Shown here: positions 12,501 to 25,800 of the stretch, piece by piece
Layout: every line of letters begins with the position of its first letter
Position numbering within the stretch: position 1 is the first letter of the stretch
NCBI GenBank assembly: GCA_003013855.2
Contig: PVNU02001548.1
Coordinates: 3,100,001 to 3,164,000, forward strand
Reading direction: 5' to 3'
DNA from: Liriodendron chinense
Taxonomy: Eukaryota; Streptophyta; Magnoliopsida; Magnoliales; Magnoliaceae
Length of the DNA: 64,000 nt
Made by a program: the position numbers and the translations under genes
Notes under the pieces: model-generated
Databases searched by the model: none
Told to the model about the DNA's origin: nothing
The model's input: only the letters and a program-made list of their open reading frames with translations

Positions 12501-15500
12501 TTTTCCATATGGACTTCAAATATGCGTAATGAGTCCCCCAAAATGGGCCCAATATGACTAGCATAGAAAGATTTGACCAAGAATTTTTCATCACTACTAA
12601 GGACCATCTCCAAGAGTCTCTTTCACCCCCTGTCAGCATCTCATGCCTCAGCTTGCTCAATAATGATGCTAAGTTGCCAGTGTCCACTACCACTGAGAAA
12701 AGACACGGATAACACTTGGGAAAGTGAAAAGGACCCATGCCTCGCATCCTCCCAAAATCTCAACCAAGAACCATCCCCACGATGCTGATTACTGCATTGA
12801 CAAACTCCTCTTTCACATTTGAAATCACCTTCCCAATGTGAGAGGCCCTATAAAGTGAAGAAGACTTCAGGGAACCAACCACCTTGTTCCTAGCATTTAC
12901 TAACTACCACTCACCTCCAAAAGCCTTCATCCTCTTTGCCAAAACACCAAAGCCATTTCCCTAGAAGCATAATATTCATACATTAGAGAAATTGAATTCT
13001 TGCTGCTCCGTATTTACTATCACTTGCCTCCAAAAACCTTATCCGCTTTTCCAAAACACCAAAGCCATTTCCCTATAAGTGCAATATTCATACACTAACA
13101 TGATCGAATTCCTATTCCTCCCATGTTTTTCAGCTGACATTTGTTAAACAGTGTTGATGAAACATACCAAATGGTGTGAGAAGTCCAGAAGCAACATAAA
13201 ATAATGATAGCCAGATGCAGTAGTTTTCAAGTTGGTAGGTACCCACTTTCCCACCCTACAATGAGTATTTCCACGACTTGCATTATTGTGCAACGTGTGG
13301 AAGATCACCAGTTTCCACCTGTGATCAGCAGTGATGATACCCATGGGATGCATGGACTATTAGTCCTAAGTCCAAAAGAGACAACGGCAATTTCTCTTGC
13401 TGCCAATGTAAAGGTAATGGACATCTTGCGACAGTGTCCTTCCAAAAGTCTCAACTACTGTGACCTCCCGAATAAGAGTTGGAGAATGAAAAAAAGACAA
13501 ATAAAGTTGTCAAGGAGGATGACAATAAAGATGTGAATGGTATCAAAGGGAAAGGAAACTACCTTGTGCTTATAACCCAACAAATTATGGCGGCTCCTAG
13601 AGTAGAGAAAGATGACATTTGGCTGCAAAGGTATTTTTTCATAGCTTGAAAACATGTGAAAGAAAGGTCATGAAGATCGTCATTGACAATGACAGCAACC
13701 TGAACATTGTCTTGCAGAAAACAGTCAATTAGTTGCAGCTGCAAGCGAAAAGGTAACCACAAGGTCACACAACTTCATTGGCTGACTGGAATAGGAGTGG
13801 GATTACATGAGTGACGCATCAATGTTTGATGACTTTTCATTTCTTTTTTTAGGAATCGATGAGACGCAGGGCTGAATCAATGTTTGGTGACTTATTCATT
13901 AGGACAACAGTGCATTGATTTTGTACGGTATGATGCCATCGCAGTGACTACATCAAACTCAAACAAATGGTTTGTGCAACCTCGAGTTTGGCTTCCTACG
14001 AACCTACCCCAATCTACGGTGGATCCCTCCCATCTAACATTTTTTGCCAATCATAGTTGGGCACACTTGGGCCCCACATAATAATTTGGAACTTCAAAAG
14101 GAACAGAGATTTCATAATGTATCATAGTCATAGTTTCCCTCACCAATTTGGTTCCACTTGCCACTGTATTGTACAATCACCAAACATTCTCCCATGCATC
14201 AGGTGTTTTTTTTTTCATTCTTGATGCTTGGATTTCTATAAAACTAATCTGTCATTATAGATGTGCTTGAAATTCATCTGTTTTGAGCTTATCATGTCTG
14301 GAAACTCATGTCCATGTGATTGCTTCTACATTCAGCAAGTGGCGGAAGATGTACCAAATATATAGTCAAGCACAAAATTAACTAGGTGTATGCTAATACC
14401 CATAGTGACAAATCCCATTCTCGGCAATTTCTCAGTTCTGGATTGTCTCGGGAGCTTTTCAGTTTTTGAGGTTTCTCTTGGAATATTATTGAGAAAATCT
14501 CGCTTAAATTAAAATCTTTAAAATATTTAATTGTAACTTAATAAATAATTTCAAAATGGGATTTTTACCACAATTCCTGAGGAATCGATATTTTACTAAA
14601 TAATGCCTACACGATTAGAAATGACATGGAGGTGCTTTTTGAGGGATGAAATTACAAAAATTCCCTCATTTAATTTTTTTTTCTTTACAAAGTAGTGAAA
14701 CTAAGACTTGTGGGTCCATGTGGTACATGTATAACATCCAAATCGTTAAATGTATGCCAATCAGATCACTTGAATTGGGATATTTTGAATGGTTATTGTT
14801 ATTGTTATTATTGTTGTTGTTCTTGTTATTTTGGATTTGCTCACCTTATGATTGGAACCACCATATTTTTGCTCATCTAATAATAATGTTGGTGTGCATT
14901 TGTTAGACAGGTTGGATGTGAGACACATACCATGTGGACCCCACAACTTTTGATTTTCTACTGTTGTAAAGAAAAAGCAGAGGGCAGTAATGTAATTTAT
15001 CCTTTTAAAAAGCACTGCCTGGGAATATCAGTCACTGGAGGCATTATTTGGTAAAATCTAGTTCCTTCAAAATTCTGCAATAAAAATCCCTTTTAAAATT
15101 GACCTATATACACCGAATTATTTCAGATTTTAAATAGATTCCGTGTTAATATAATGATCATTTTGTGATAAAATTGAAGTCTATCAAGATTTTGAAAATC
15201 TCACAACAATATCGTTTGATTGATTTTTAGTGAAAAATTCGCAAAATTTTTAAAATCTCGGCGATATTTGTTACCATGGATTTTGTCTTCTTCCTTCTTC
15301 TTCGTTTTATTTTATTTTATTTTTAGAGAGAGAGCGAGAGAGAGAGCAAAATTTTTATTAGAAAACCCACTGAAGCAAACACAAGACAGGAAAAGAAAAC
15401 ATAAAAAGAAAGATGATAATTGATATAATGATCATTTTGTCATAAAATTGAAGTCCATCAAGATTTTGAAAATCTCACAACAATATCATTTGATTGATTT

Positions 15501-15594
15501 TTAGTGAAAAATTCGCAAAATTTTTAAAATCTCGGCGATATTTGTTACCATGGATTTTGTCTTCTTCTTCTTCTTTTTTATTTTATTTTATTTT

Positions 15595-15647
<53 letters not shown>

Positions 15648-18600
15648 ATTAGAAAACCCACTGAAGCAAACACAAGACAGGAAAAGAAAACATAAAAGGA
15701 AAGATGATAATTGAGGGGCCATGCAATGATACCCTAAACGAGTAGAAGAACTCTAAAATGACTATTACGAATTAAATATCAGAGAAGTTACTGTAAATCT
15801 TACTAGTATATAGCAAGCAGCAGTCCGATACCATCTTCGTTGGAAGCACTCTTCGAATAACCTGGAGACCGAAAATAATAATAATAAAATTACAAGGGCA
15901 GTACTTCAACATAATTAAAATGCAAACTTTGTTTTTTTGGGTGGATAACAAAACTTCTATTAAACAACAAGAAAAGATAATGCGAAGGAAAAGAAGTCCC
16001 AATATAAATCATGCTCCATAGTGCGCCCTTATATTGCAAGGGAAAAATCAAACCAGTTGGGAACTTTCAAGATTGAGAAAAGCAAAATGTTTATCATAAA
16101 GCCAATTCCCTTGATTTTGTCAATAATGACACCCAATTTCCAAGGCTCTAGACCCTTGTTTGATACCCAAGTTAACACCTTCAAGTTCCCTCAACAGTCC
16201 ATAATTGATGGCCCTTAGGAGTTGGAGAAAATCCAAAGCCTTGCCTGAAGATCCTTGGTTTCGGCATCAATATGATCAATAACTGATGCGGACATCAGTG
16301 GTGCACCCTTTAGAGTGTACCAGAGGAGGCGACGTCGCAGATCGAGTGTTGGAGCAGATGAGTTGATGTGGATGGACGCCGGGCCCATTGGGCCCATTTT
16401 CTGACGCGTTACGAGTACGCGAGTTGCAGGATCGCGCAGGAGCATCATGACCGCTGGACCCTGGAGCGGATTTACATTTAGGCGCTTTTCTATTTATTTC
16501 CTTGTTTCTAGGCGCTTTAGTGTCGTTATTTACTTTAGACGTTTTTATGTTATTTCTTTGGTTTTCAGGCACTTTAGTGCACTTTTTTTTATTTCATAGC
16601 TTATATATACTGTGAGAACCCTATTTCGAAATTATTGAATGAATAGAAAATTCGTGAGTTTCTTCCTCTTTGTTGAGAGATTAGGATTTCAGGATTGGCC
16701 CTCGGGTGTTGAGGATTCCACCCCGGAGTTTCCGTTTTCTCTTCTCTCTTTCTTCAAGGTGCGAGGAAAGGTAAGCTTCTTTTGATTCCTAATTCGTACT
16801 TCATGATAACCCATTGTTTTTCGACATCCCTCGTCCTTTTCTGAACCCCCCCCCCCCCCCCCCCTTTTTGGTACGATCGAAAAGAGGGATGCCTAGCCAC
16901 GATAACCGGATCCAAACTTGACTGTGGACTGGTCTATGCTAAATCTGGGATATCCTCATATCCCTAGATCCTCCCTATTTTACGATTTTATATGGTTTTA
17001 TGCAAAGGGGCATGATCCGGACGGACGGAACTCATCTTCGTGTTGAGATTTGTTAGTTTCCTCTGATTGAAAGTAATTAGTTTCGTAATTTTATTATTTG
17101 AATATCTTCCAACTTGATATACATGCATCTAGGGTTAGATCATCACATGCCCCTGCATCAATAACCCTTGCCAAACCCAAGAACACATTTGATACTCCCC
17201 TACTCATCTTTTATACCTCTTGTTGGTATTGTGTGCCCTGAAAACCCAATGTTGACTGTGATCATGGATCTAGAAGACCACTTGTGTTTGGTATACCATG
17301 GAGGTCATAATTAATACGTGGGAAACTTATAACTACTTATGATTATGTGGGTTAGAGCGAGGGATTCCTCTGGTTGGCCTTGGGAAAGATGAGTTTGGAC
17401 ACAATGGCCATTGGCTAAGAGAGACATGTTATTCATAAATCTCAGTACCCTAAATGTTCATGACTACTGTAGTGGAATGGGCAACTCGTGATGATGTTCC
17501 TGATCACTTTGTGTTGGGAACAAATGACGAGTTGGGATGGACAATCCCCACCATCGGACTCTTGGTGCCTTGTGCCGCCCCACATGAGTTAAGTGTTCAC
17601 TATTTTTGTGGGTTCTTGTGTTTAGGCTTGACTGGACACTTGCATTTGAGGATCGCATCAAGTCTTTGATCCAGAAGAACCGTCATGTCCGAATTAGATT
17701 GACTTGATCATAAACTAGCTTTGACTAATCTTAGACCTGAGGTCTCGTTAAGACTTCATGGTCCTAGTGTTTTGTGCTTTGGTCCTACCCTAAGAGGTTA
17801 CGTTGGAGGTTGACATACAAGTATTGTTGGGCGTAACTCATTGGGATGCAGCTGAAGCCACATGCTCCAACATGGGACCACTAGTTCACCCGGGAACTCT
17901 TTTGCGGCTTAGATCTTGGCGATCAAACCGTGCATCAAGTAGTTTTCTAACTGAGTTCGACAGTTAAAAAGGATTTGGATGTTTTCTCAAAGTTTTTAAA
18001 CTATTGATTTTTTGCTCTTACCATTAAAATGGTTGTCGAACTTGATGGACGTCCGATGGTTAAGATCTTGAGGTTCATCTCTTAAGCCAACATGGGATTA
18101 TGGTCAAGGGTGGATGCTACTGGTAGTTGGATTTGGTCAATGTGGATACATGGATAGGCAAGATTACAAACTTTTTATGATGTGGGATCATACCATAGTC
18201 TGTTGGGGTGAGGGGCACCATAACACGTGCGTCCCTCCAAAACCCTGATTCCTTATAAATAAATCCTATCGTAAGGAGTAGGGCTGTCAATGGGCTAGGC
18301 TACCCGACAGTCTTTCGGGCTTGGCCCACCTAGGGCTAGGCTTGGGCTAGAGTTTCAAGCCCAAGGGCTGGGTTTAGGCTTAAAATGGGAGCCCATTTTA
18401 AAATCAGGCTGGGCTTGGACTTAGTTGTCCAAAAGCCAGGTGGCTTGGCCCAGCCCGAGCATTTAAAAAGTTCAAAATTCAAACAGTAAATGTTTTCCTT
18501 CCTTTCAAGTTTTTCCAAATTTCCTTCTTTTTGAAAAGTGCAAAACCATCCCTTGTCTCGAATTTCTCTCCTGCTAAAAGCTATTTTGGTAGCAAGAGGC

Positions 18601-19838
18601 TAGAGCTTTGACTTGGAAGAATTTGATTAGATACTTTCCATTTCTTTTCTTTCCTTCTTTTCTTTGTCTGCCATGTTTAGAGATGAGAGAGAGAGAGATA
18701 TGGGTTCAACTTATGGCCTTCTTCGTAGGTAATGCCTCTTCTCTTCCGAAGATGAGTCCAGTTGAGGAATCTGACCCTGAGAAGGAAGACGCTAAGGAGT
18801 GTAGCCGAGCAAAAGAAGACGGAAAGAACGGAGGTGAGGCGGGCCCAAGAATTCAAAGGTACAAACTGATTACATACATGGAGACACTAGCACCTTTACT
18901 TATAAGATTAACACATTAGAGCTTTTGAATCTTCTACAAGAATTCATTCAGTAGTTAAAACATTCGAAATTTGAAATCGAGAGATTACAAGCAGAAATAA
19001 ATCCTTATAGTTTCTAACCATGAAGGCTGGACTCGAGTGTGGACTATTGCTTCTTTTTTTTCTTTCTTTTTTTTCTGGTTAGTCTCATTTTTAAAAGTTC
19101 TTCTATCTATACATCGAACTCTTTTCTATCTTGTTCGGTGTAGGTCATAGGTTTTAACCTAATAATCATGGTTGGATCTACAATTTCTATCTTGCAACGA
19201 GCTTTATTCTTTTTACCATAATCTCAAGGGTTTGTCGCCTATGTTTTCTCTTGGTTCTTTCAGGAATTCTTCTTTAAGGTTTTTGCAATGACTATTGATT
19301 TTGTTAATCATTTCTACTCTTAAATCTTCTTTTAAAACTTTATGGGTTCAACCTTTTGAAGATTTTTTTCATTTGTGCAGAGAGCTTCTCTAAGGAATCA
19401 AGCTATAAATACCTCAATGCAAATGTTTCCATACCATCTAATCTACCCATCCTCATCAGGAAAAGCCTCAATCCATTTGTTTTTTTTTTTTTTTTTTTTC
19501 CTGGATTTTCAACTAGGTCTTTCAGGCCCAATCCATGCAAGCATCTCAATCCACCTGGGTTTTTTGGATTTTTAGATGGATCTTTTAGGCCCAATCCATG
19601 TAAGCATCTCTCCTTTTTAGTTGCTTTGTGTGTGGGAATAGCCGGGTTCGGGCTTGGGCTAGACTTGGGTCAGACCTTATATTTGTATCCCAAGTTGGGC
19701 TTAGGTTGGACTCTTTTGGCCCGTCATGGGCCTAGGCCGGGTTTGGACATACCTTCAGAGATATGGGCTTGGCTGGGCTTGGTTCGGCCCATTGACACCC
19801 CTAGTAAGGAGCAGAGTAGCCCCGCGGGCATTTCGTGG

Positions 19839-19893
<55 letters not shown>

Positions 19894-22800
19894 AGAAGCA
19901 GAAGAAGAAGAAGAATTCACCTCTTTTCCTTCATCACACTCTTGTGAACTGCTTTCATGTGTGAGCATGCCCAGCCCTACAGCGGGCATGTGTGCTCTTT
20001 GCTCTCCATCTCTTTGTTGGGACAAGATTGAGGAGAGATCTCCTAAGTTGATAAGTGGAATCAACAATCATCACATGATCATAGGGACACAAATTCAAAG
20101 TAAATCTCCACCTTTTTTTTTTATTTATTTTTTTGGGATTTGATTGGATCTACATGGGAATCCTAGAAAATTAAAATCTGGAATTTTCCAAAAGTTTATG
20201 CTTCCATGTCTTTAAAAAAAGGGTAACATCCCACTTACCCATTAGACCTTCATGGATAGAGAAAAACCTTTGAAATTCATTTTCCAACCCTCCACCTACG
20301 ATGAAGACTCCCAAACGTGATCATTTTGATGAGAGCATTCAATTAGAGAATTGCTTTCCAATGACGAAAAAAGTCAGCTACAGCCGCCTCTCCCTAGAGT
20401 GCTTAACAAGCTAAAGCCCATCTGATCATGTAATTCATGATGATCACGAATGGCCCTATGCAACAAAGACACTTCATCCAAAAAAAACAAACAAACAAAA
20501 AAATGATGGTTCCTCCTTCCATATGCCCCATAATATGGCACAAAGGAGCATATGCCATAGTAAATTTTGTCTTTCCACAAAAAAGAACCCTGCCCAATCT
20601 TTGAAAGATCTAAGCAAATCATTGGACAACCCAATACACCTCAAACAGGCGAAAGAAGGCTCTTTACACATGGAGCAAACTTATTTTTTTGGTTTTGGTG
20701 TCAAAAACTTCCATTACTTTTCAAATTGAATTACACCGATCTTCTCATGTGTAATGCCTTCTTGTTTCATCATGGTATAATTCTTTAGATGTATGTACGT
20801 AATTTATCCCTATCTAGAAGGTACGTGTAACTTATATACCTGTCTAGAGAGTACATGTACATAATAAGCCTTGTTGTTTCAAATAATTAAAAGTGTGATT
20901 TTGCACCATGGCTCATCCAGTTGGAGCCAAGAAGCTAGTCATTTTCAATCACTAACCCTTGTACAAGTGCCCATTGGAGATTGGGCATGGTGAATTATGG
21001 GAGTCCTTGTGGGGTGAGTTGCATGATCCTTCTAACCAAGTGCCACTCTCGCTTCAAATCGCAGTTCAGATTCTCTCTCCTACTGCTTCCTACCTGTTTA
21101 TTATTGGGAACATTTTGAAACAAATGCTTCCCTACTCTGCACCTGAATCTATTACTCCTTCCGCTCCACACTTTTAGCAACTATAGGTGGAACATCTTCC
21201 TTTACCAAATTTTGCAACAGAGTTCACTCAAAAGTCAAAATCAAGTTTGAATTTTAATTAGGGAATGAGCCCTTAGCATCATTTCCCCTGGCATGCATAG
21301 GGTGGTGAGGAGAAAGACTCTTTTCGTGAATGGGTGCTATTTGTTCATTGGGGGAATATCTTCTGGAATGTCATATTTGGGAGAATCTTCTAGAGATAGG
21401 GGAATAGCTTTATCACAAAGCTCAATGAAGAATGGGGTGGATAGAAGGATTTAAAAGTGGACAACAGATGGTGATTTTTCTTCTTTCAGGACTTTTGTGT
21501 GCCGATTTATCTTACCAAACTACTTCCTCCCTCACAATTTCCAAGGAAGGAAATAGTTCAAGGTTCCTGTGAAATGGTGGAGTAGTGTGGAACGTTAGAC
21601 TACCAAAATACCTACATCAACTAAATTACTCTCTTTGCTATTTTTTTCTTATTATCGATAATGAAAGATTTTATTGAAAGAGGGACTGAAAGGTCGAACA
21701 CAAGAGGCCGAAAGATTAGAACAACCAGAACCGATCAAATAGAGAAAACCATTCCTAATGGTAGAAGATAGAGAGGAACTCCAAGACTCCACCCAAGAGC
21801 AAACAAGGTATTTTATCAGTTATTGGCACACAGATTCCACTGAAAGTGCAATTGTTCCTTTCCCTCCATATGGCCTAAGGGCAGCAATGAAACAACATTC
21901 CCAAATTATTTTGCACTTCTTGCGAGAATGGTGAATATTCTGGGCTTCAAACAACTGTTGGATGGATTTAGGCATGGAACATACCATATTGAACTGAGGA
22001 TCCAAGCCCAAACACTCAGCGTCCTTCAGGCATAAACAGCACATATTCACAATAATCATATTGTGACAACGTAGGTGATCCACCATGAGGATACTATCAC
22101 AGCTGCCAACCCATGCAAAGGCGACAACCCTAGGAGGGGCTTTCGATTTCCAAATCCAACCTATCAGGGCAGTGAGAAGCATTAAGGGGGCCATCTTTGC
22201 AACCATCAAGTGGATCAAAAGCGCTTGGATGGATCCCACCTCCTCAACAAGACATCTTCTTTTGACACGTCAATGACCACTACTGAAAGCAGCTTCATCA
22301 AGTAGAAAAAATCGATAACCTCTTCCTTAGGTTTCTTCTGAGCACTCCCAACCTTTGCTTCTTGGGATACAACAGCTAAAAATATATGAGCACAGGCAAG
22401 CCTCCAAGCCACTTCCCCACACTAACAGTCGTACCAAAAGCTAGTAGCCTTCACTTCCAACTTCCATGGCAAAACCATCCAAGACTTCTCGTGGACATAA
22501 TAGATTTTCTACATCCCAAAAACTTCCCATTCGAACATTTTGAAGATAAGAGGTGGATGAAAGTGACAGCTTCTCGGTGAAATCCGTAATCAGTGTCTTC
22601 ATAGGATGTTGACTCCCCTCCTTGTGCTAGGGTGTGGAAGGATCATATGCAACCCCAAGAGCCAAAGTTTGCTTGAAGCACTACAGCTAGCAAAATTTTG
22701 ATGTTAGACCATCTAAAGAAACACAATATGGCATTCCAAATGTGTGCATCGTGTGCATGAAAGAGGAAGAATCGATCGATCACCTGTTCATTCATTAAGG

Positions 22801-25800
22801 AGGCATAAAAATATTTGAAATTTATTCCTAGCTCGGTGTGGGATTTCATGAACTAAAAACAAGTCCACTGGTGACTTGCTTCGAGAATGAATATGTGGGC
22901 TGTTTAGAGACCGAAGAGAGATTATGTGGATGATGGTGCATTTTGGAACCATTGGGGGCTTGTGGAAGGAGAGGAACATGCGGGTTTTTGTAAATCGATG
23001 ACATCTGGACCCTTAGAGAGATGCTAATTGGGAGTAGGCAAGGAAAGAGTTTGTAGCTTTCTTCTTGGTTTTCTTTCTAATAAAATTGATCAGCCTTTTC
23101 AAAAGATAAAAAGGTAGAGTTCATCTAATTTAATAACTTAATTGAACTTCCCAAGTGTGCAACAAGGATAATCTTCTTGATCAACAAATGCATTAGTGAA
23201 AAGGTAACCTAGATGGATCAAAAAGCACATTGCCGGGTTCTTTTCTTTATGATAATTGATGCAAAATTTATTCAGAAAAGAAAAAAAAGAACATACATGA
23301 GGGAGAGGGAACAAGTTCCTATACACAGAAGTTAAGACACAAGATGGTAGGCAGGCAAAGACTTAGGGCTGTCAACGAGTCGGGTTCAGGTCGGATACTA
23401 TAGTACCCATATCCGGGATAATGGGGTTCAGGTCTTGTCGGGTCCGGGGCCTTCCAGGTTTGCGTCTAGTTCTTGACGACCCAGACCTAGATCTAATAGG
23501 ATTTGGATACCTGTTGGGTACCCATCGGGTATTTGGATCTAAGTATGTAGTTGGGTGCGTAAACAAATAAGAGCATTTTCTTTGTTGGGCCTACCTGATG
23601 GATGGATCAGAATGCACACACATGTGCCACTTTGAGACATGGCATGGTGTGTAAATAGGAAACATCATTTCTTTTGTTAGAATAATCATACATATTAAAT
23701 AATATATATTACTATTAAAACTAATTGGACCCAACCTGGATCCAACTAGACCTGATTTTTAATATGGTCCAAAAGGTGAGACCCAAACCTAAACTTTACC
23801 CAATTTCTTTACGGGTCCAATAAATGGGACCCATACCTGTTAAAATCAGGTCAGATTCATCAGGTACCTGCGGGTCTGAGTACCCATTGACAGCCCTAGG
23901 CAAAGTTCATCTAAGATCTTACCTGAGCTTCCAAGTGTGCCTAAAAGAAGAATCAAATCAAAATCATTCCTGATCAATAAGTAAATGCATCAGTGAATGA
24001 GTAATGAAGATGGATCTTAAAAGACATTGCCAGTCTTTTTTTTCGTTTTTGAGAATAAACTAAAATTTATTCAAAAGAAAGAAAATGATACATCAAGGGA
24101 GGGGAAATGAGTTTCTTCTACATAACAAGATCAGGGTACAACTTGTAATAAAGATGCCATCCATAACATTCATTCAACTCTCCACCAAAATGGGCAAACA
24201 AGATCTTTAGCCTCAGGTTGATAACGGATTTCAACAAAATTAATGAAAGCTTCCACAACTCAGGGTGACCTTTACATGCCCAATTATTTACACAATCGAA
24301 AATATTGGTGATACAAGCGACACTTGGGATTTCCACAGTTGAAACTATTGGCGATACATTGGTGATACTTAAGAGATATATCACTGATACCTGGAATTTC
24401 TAATACTATCACGGCGTGTTTGTTTTCATTTCCCTGGGGTAAATACATTGTAAATGGCTAATGATTATTTACAATGTATTTACCTACACGTTTTTCAAGA
24501 ATAACAATTGACAGGTTACTTTTTTGCACTGAAATCGAGGATAGTGATTTTTTGTGGGGCCCATTATGATACATGTGGCTTATCCACTCCATCCATCCAT
24601 TTTTCGAGGTGATTTTAGGGCATGCACCCAAAATTAAGGCAAATCCAAAGCTCAAGTGGGCCACGCCACACAGAATGGTAGATTGAACTCCTACCGTTAA
24701 AAACCTTTTACGACAATGATTTCCTATGGTGTGGGCCCCTTGAGCTTCGGATATGCCTCATTTTTGGGCACGTGCACTAAAAGGTTCCGGTAAAATGGAT
24801 GTGCGCCATGGATATCTTCACAGTGGGCCCACGAATGCATGTGGGTCCTTTTTAAACCCTTTTTACAAGGAGGAAATACTGGTTCCTATCAAACGGGAGT
24901 AAATGGTAATAATTACATACACACATGCATTTGCCCAAGGGAAATGAAAACAAACATGCCGTCAGTGTTATTGGTATCGCCAAGCTGGAGATACGGATAA
25001 CATCGGGGATATTATCAATAATATCCAGGATACTCTGAACAATGGTAGCGAAGGATTTGGAAGAGGTCAAGAGAACTGGCCATTTTGCTTACATTTAGTA
25101 GGAACGAATATCTTGAACTTGAACCATAGTTAGTAAGAAACCTGTCTCCACTCTCTAATAGCTGCACTCCTTTTTTTTCCTCCATCTGTTTAATGTTTCT
25201 GGCTAATTACTGTAACGATTGTTATATTCTAAATGAGATTAGAGAAATCCATTTCTTGCATTATTTCCTGCACTGGGTACTTGATCCGGTAACAAACCTT
25301 TAAACTCTCTCTACTATATTTCTTTGACTCGATTTGATCCAACAGAACATCAAGTTGAGTCAGTTTTCAACTTTGTGAACTATGATTTATAATTTTATAT
25401 ACAGTGCAAGACATTCAATGGTAAACAATTGACACTAATTTAACAAATAGTTCATTAATAACAAATCTTGACATTACGCTTCACATGAGATTCATAGAAT
25501 TAAATTATGGAAACATACTCTGTTGATCTTCCAGCAGCAGAGAACAAATCCGCCCAATGTCGCCCATCAGTTTTCCTCGCAACACTTACGACTACATCAA
25601 GGTATTCAGGAAAATTTCTGATTAAATCACAGGTTTTCTCCAAAAGGGAGATATTTGCAGACTGTTCTGGAATTGAAGCCTGGTTCTTGTTTGCATTTTG
25701 CCTGTAATGAGAACTCGTCACATTTTAGATTATGAAAAGCAGAAAAACAACAAAAGTGAAGGACCAAATTCATCACATTTTTATTATGAAAAGCATAAAA

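Larger units (their letters stand above)
9101..13000 (-). mobile_element. 5'-truncated L1-type LINE, interrupted by a copia element
   Basis: Read on the minus strand. From about 13000 down to 12205 and then 9383 to 9101 it encodes the C-terminal region of a plant LINE: 'KEDEGFWR', a zinc-binding RT module (TIDHLFMHF-like) and the hallmark WAVWKEQSNKTF. The sequence ends in an A/G-rich tail, (GAAAAA)n at 9101-9140. The module is continuous only when 9389-12204 is skipped, showing that the copia element landed inside the LINE. Several frame breaks are present. A shortened second copy of its 5' edge lies at 13021-13115. Confidence 0.75.

Noticed and set aside
17231..18270. A second solo LTR
   Set aside because: TATA-like box present, but no matching ends or target duplication could be found.
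19356..19964. 202-codon plus-strand frame
   Set aside because: Covers the end of a hAT element and a (GA)n repeat (RERERE); low complexity, no homology recognised.
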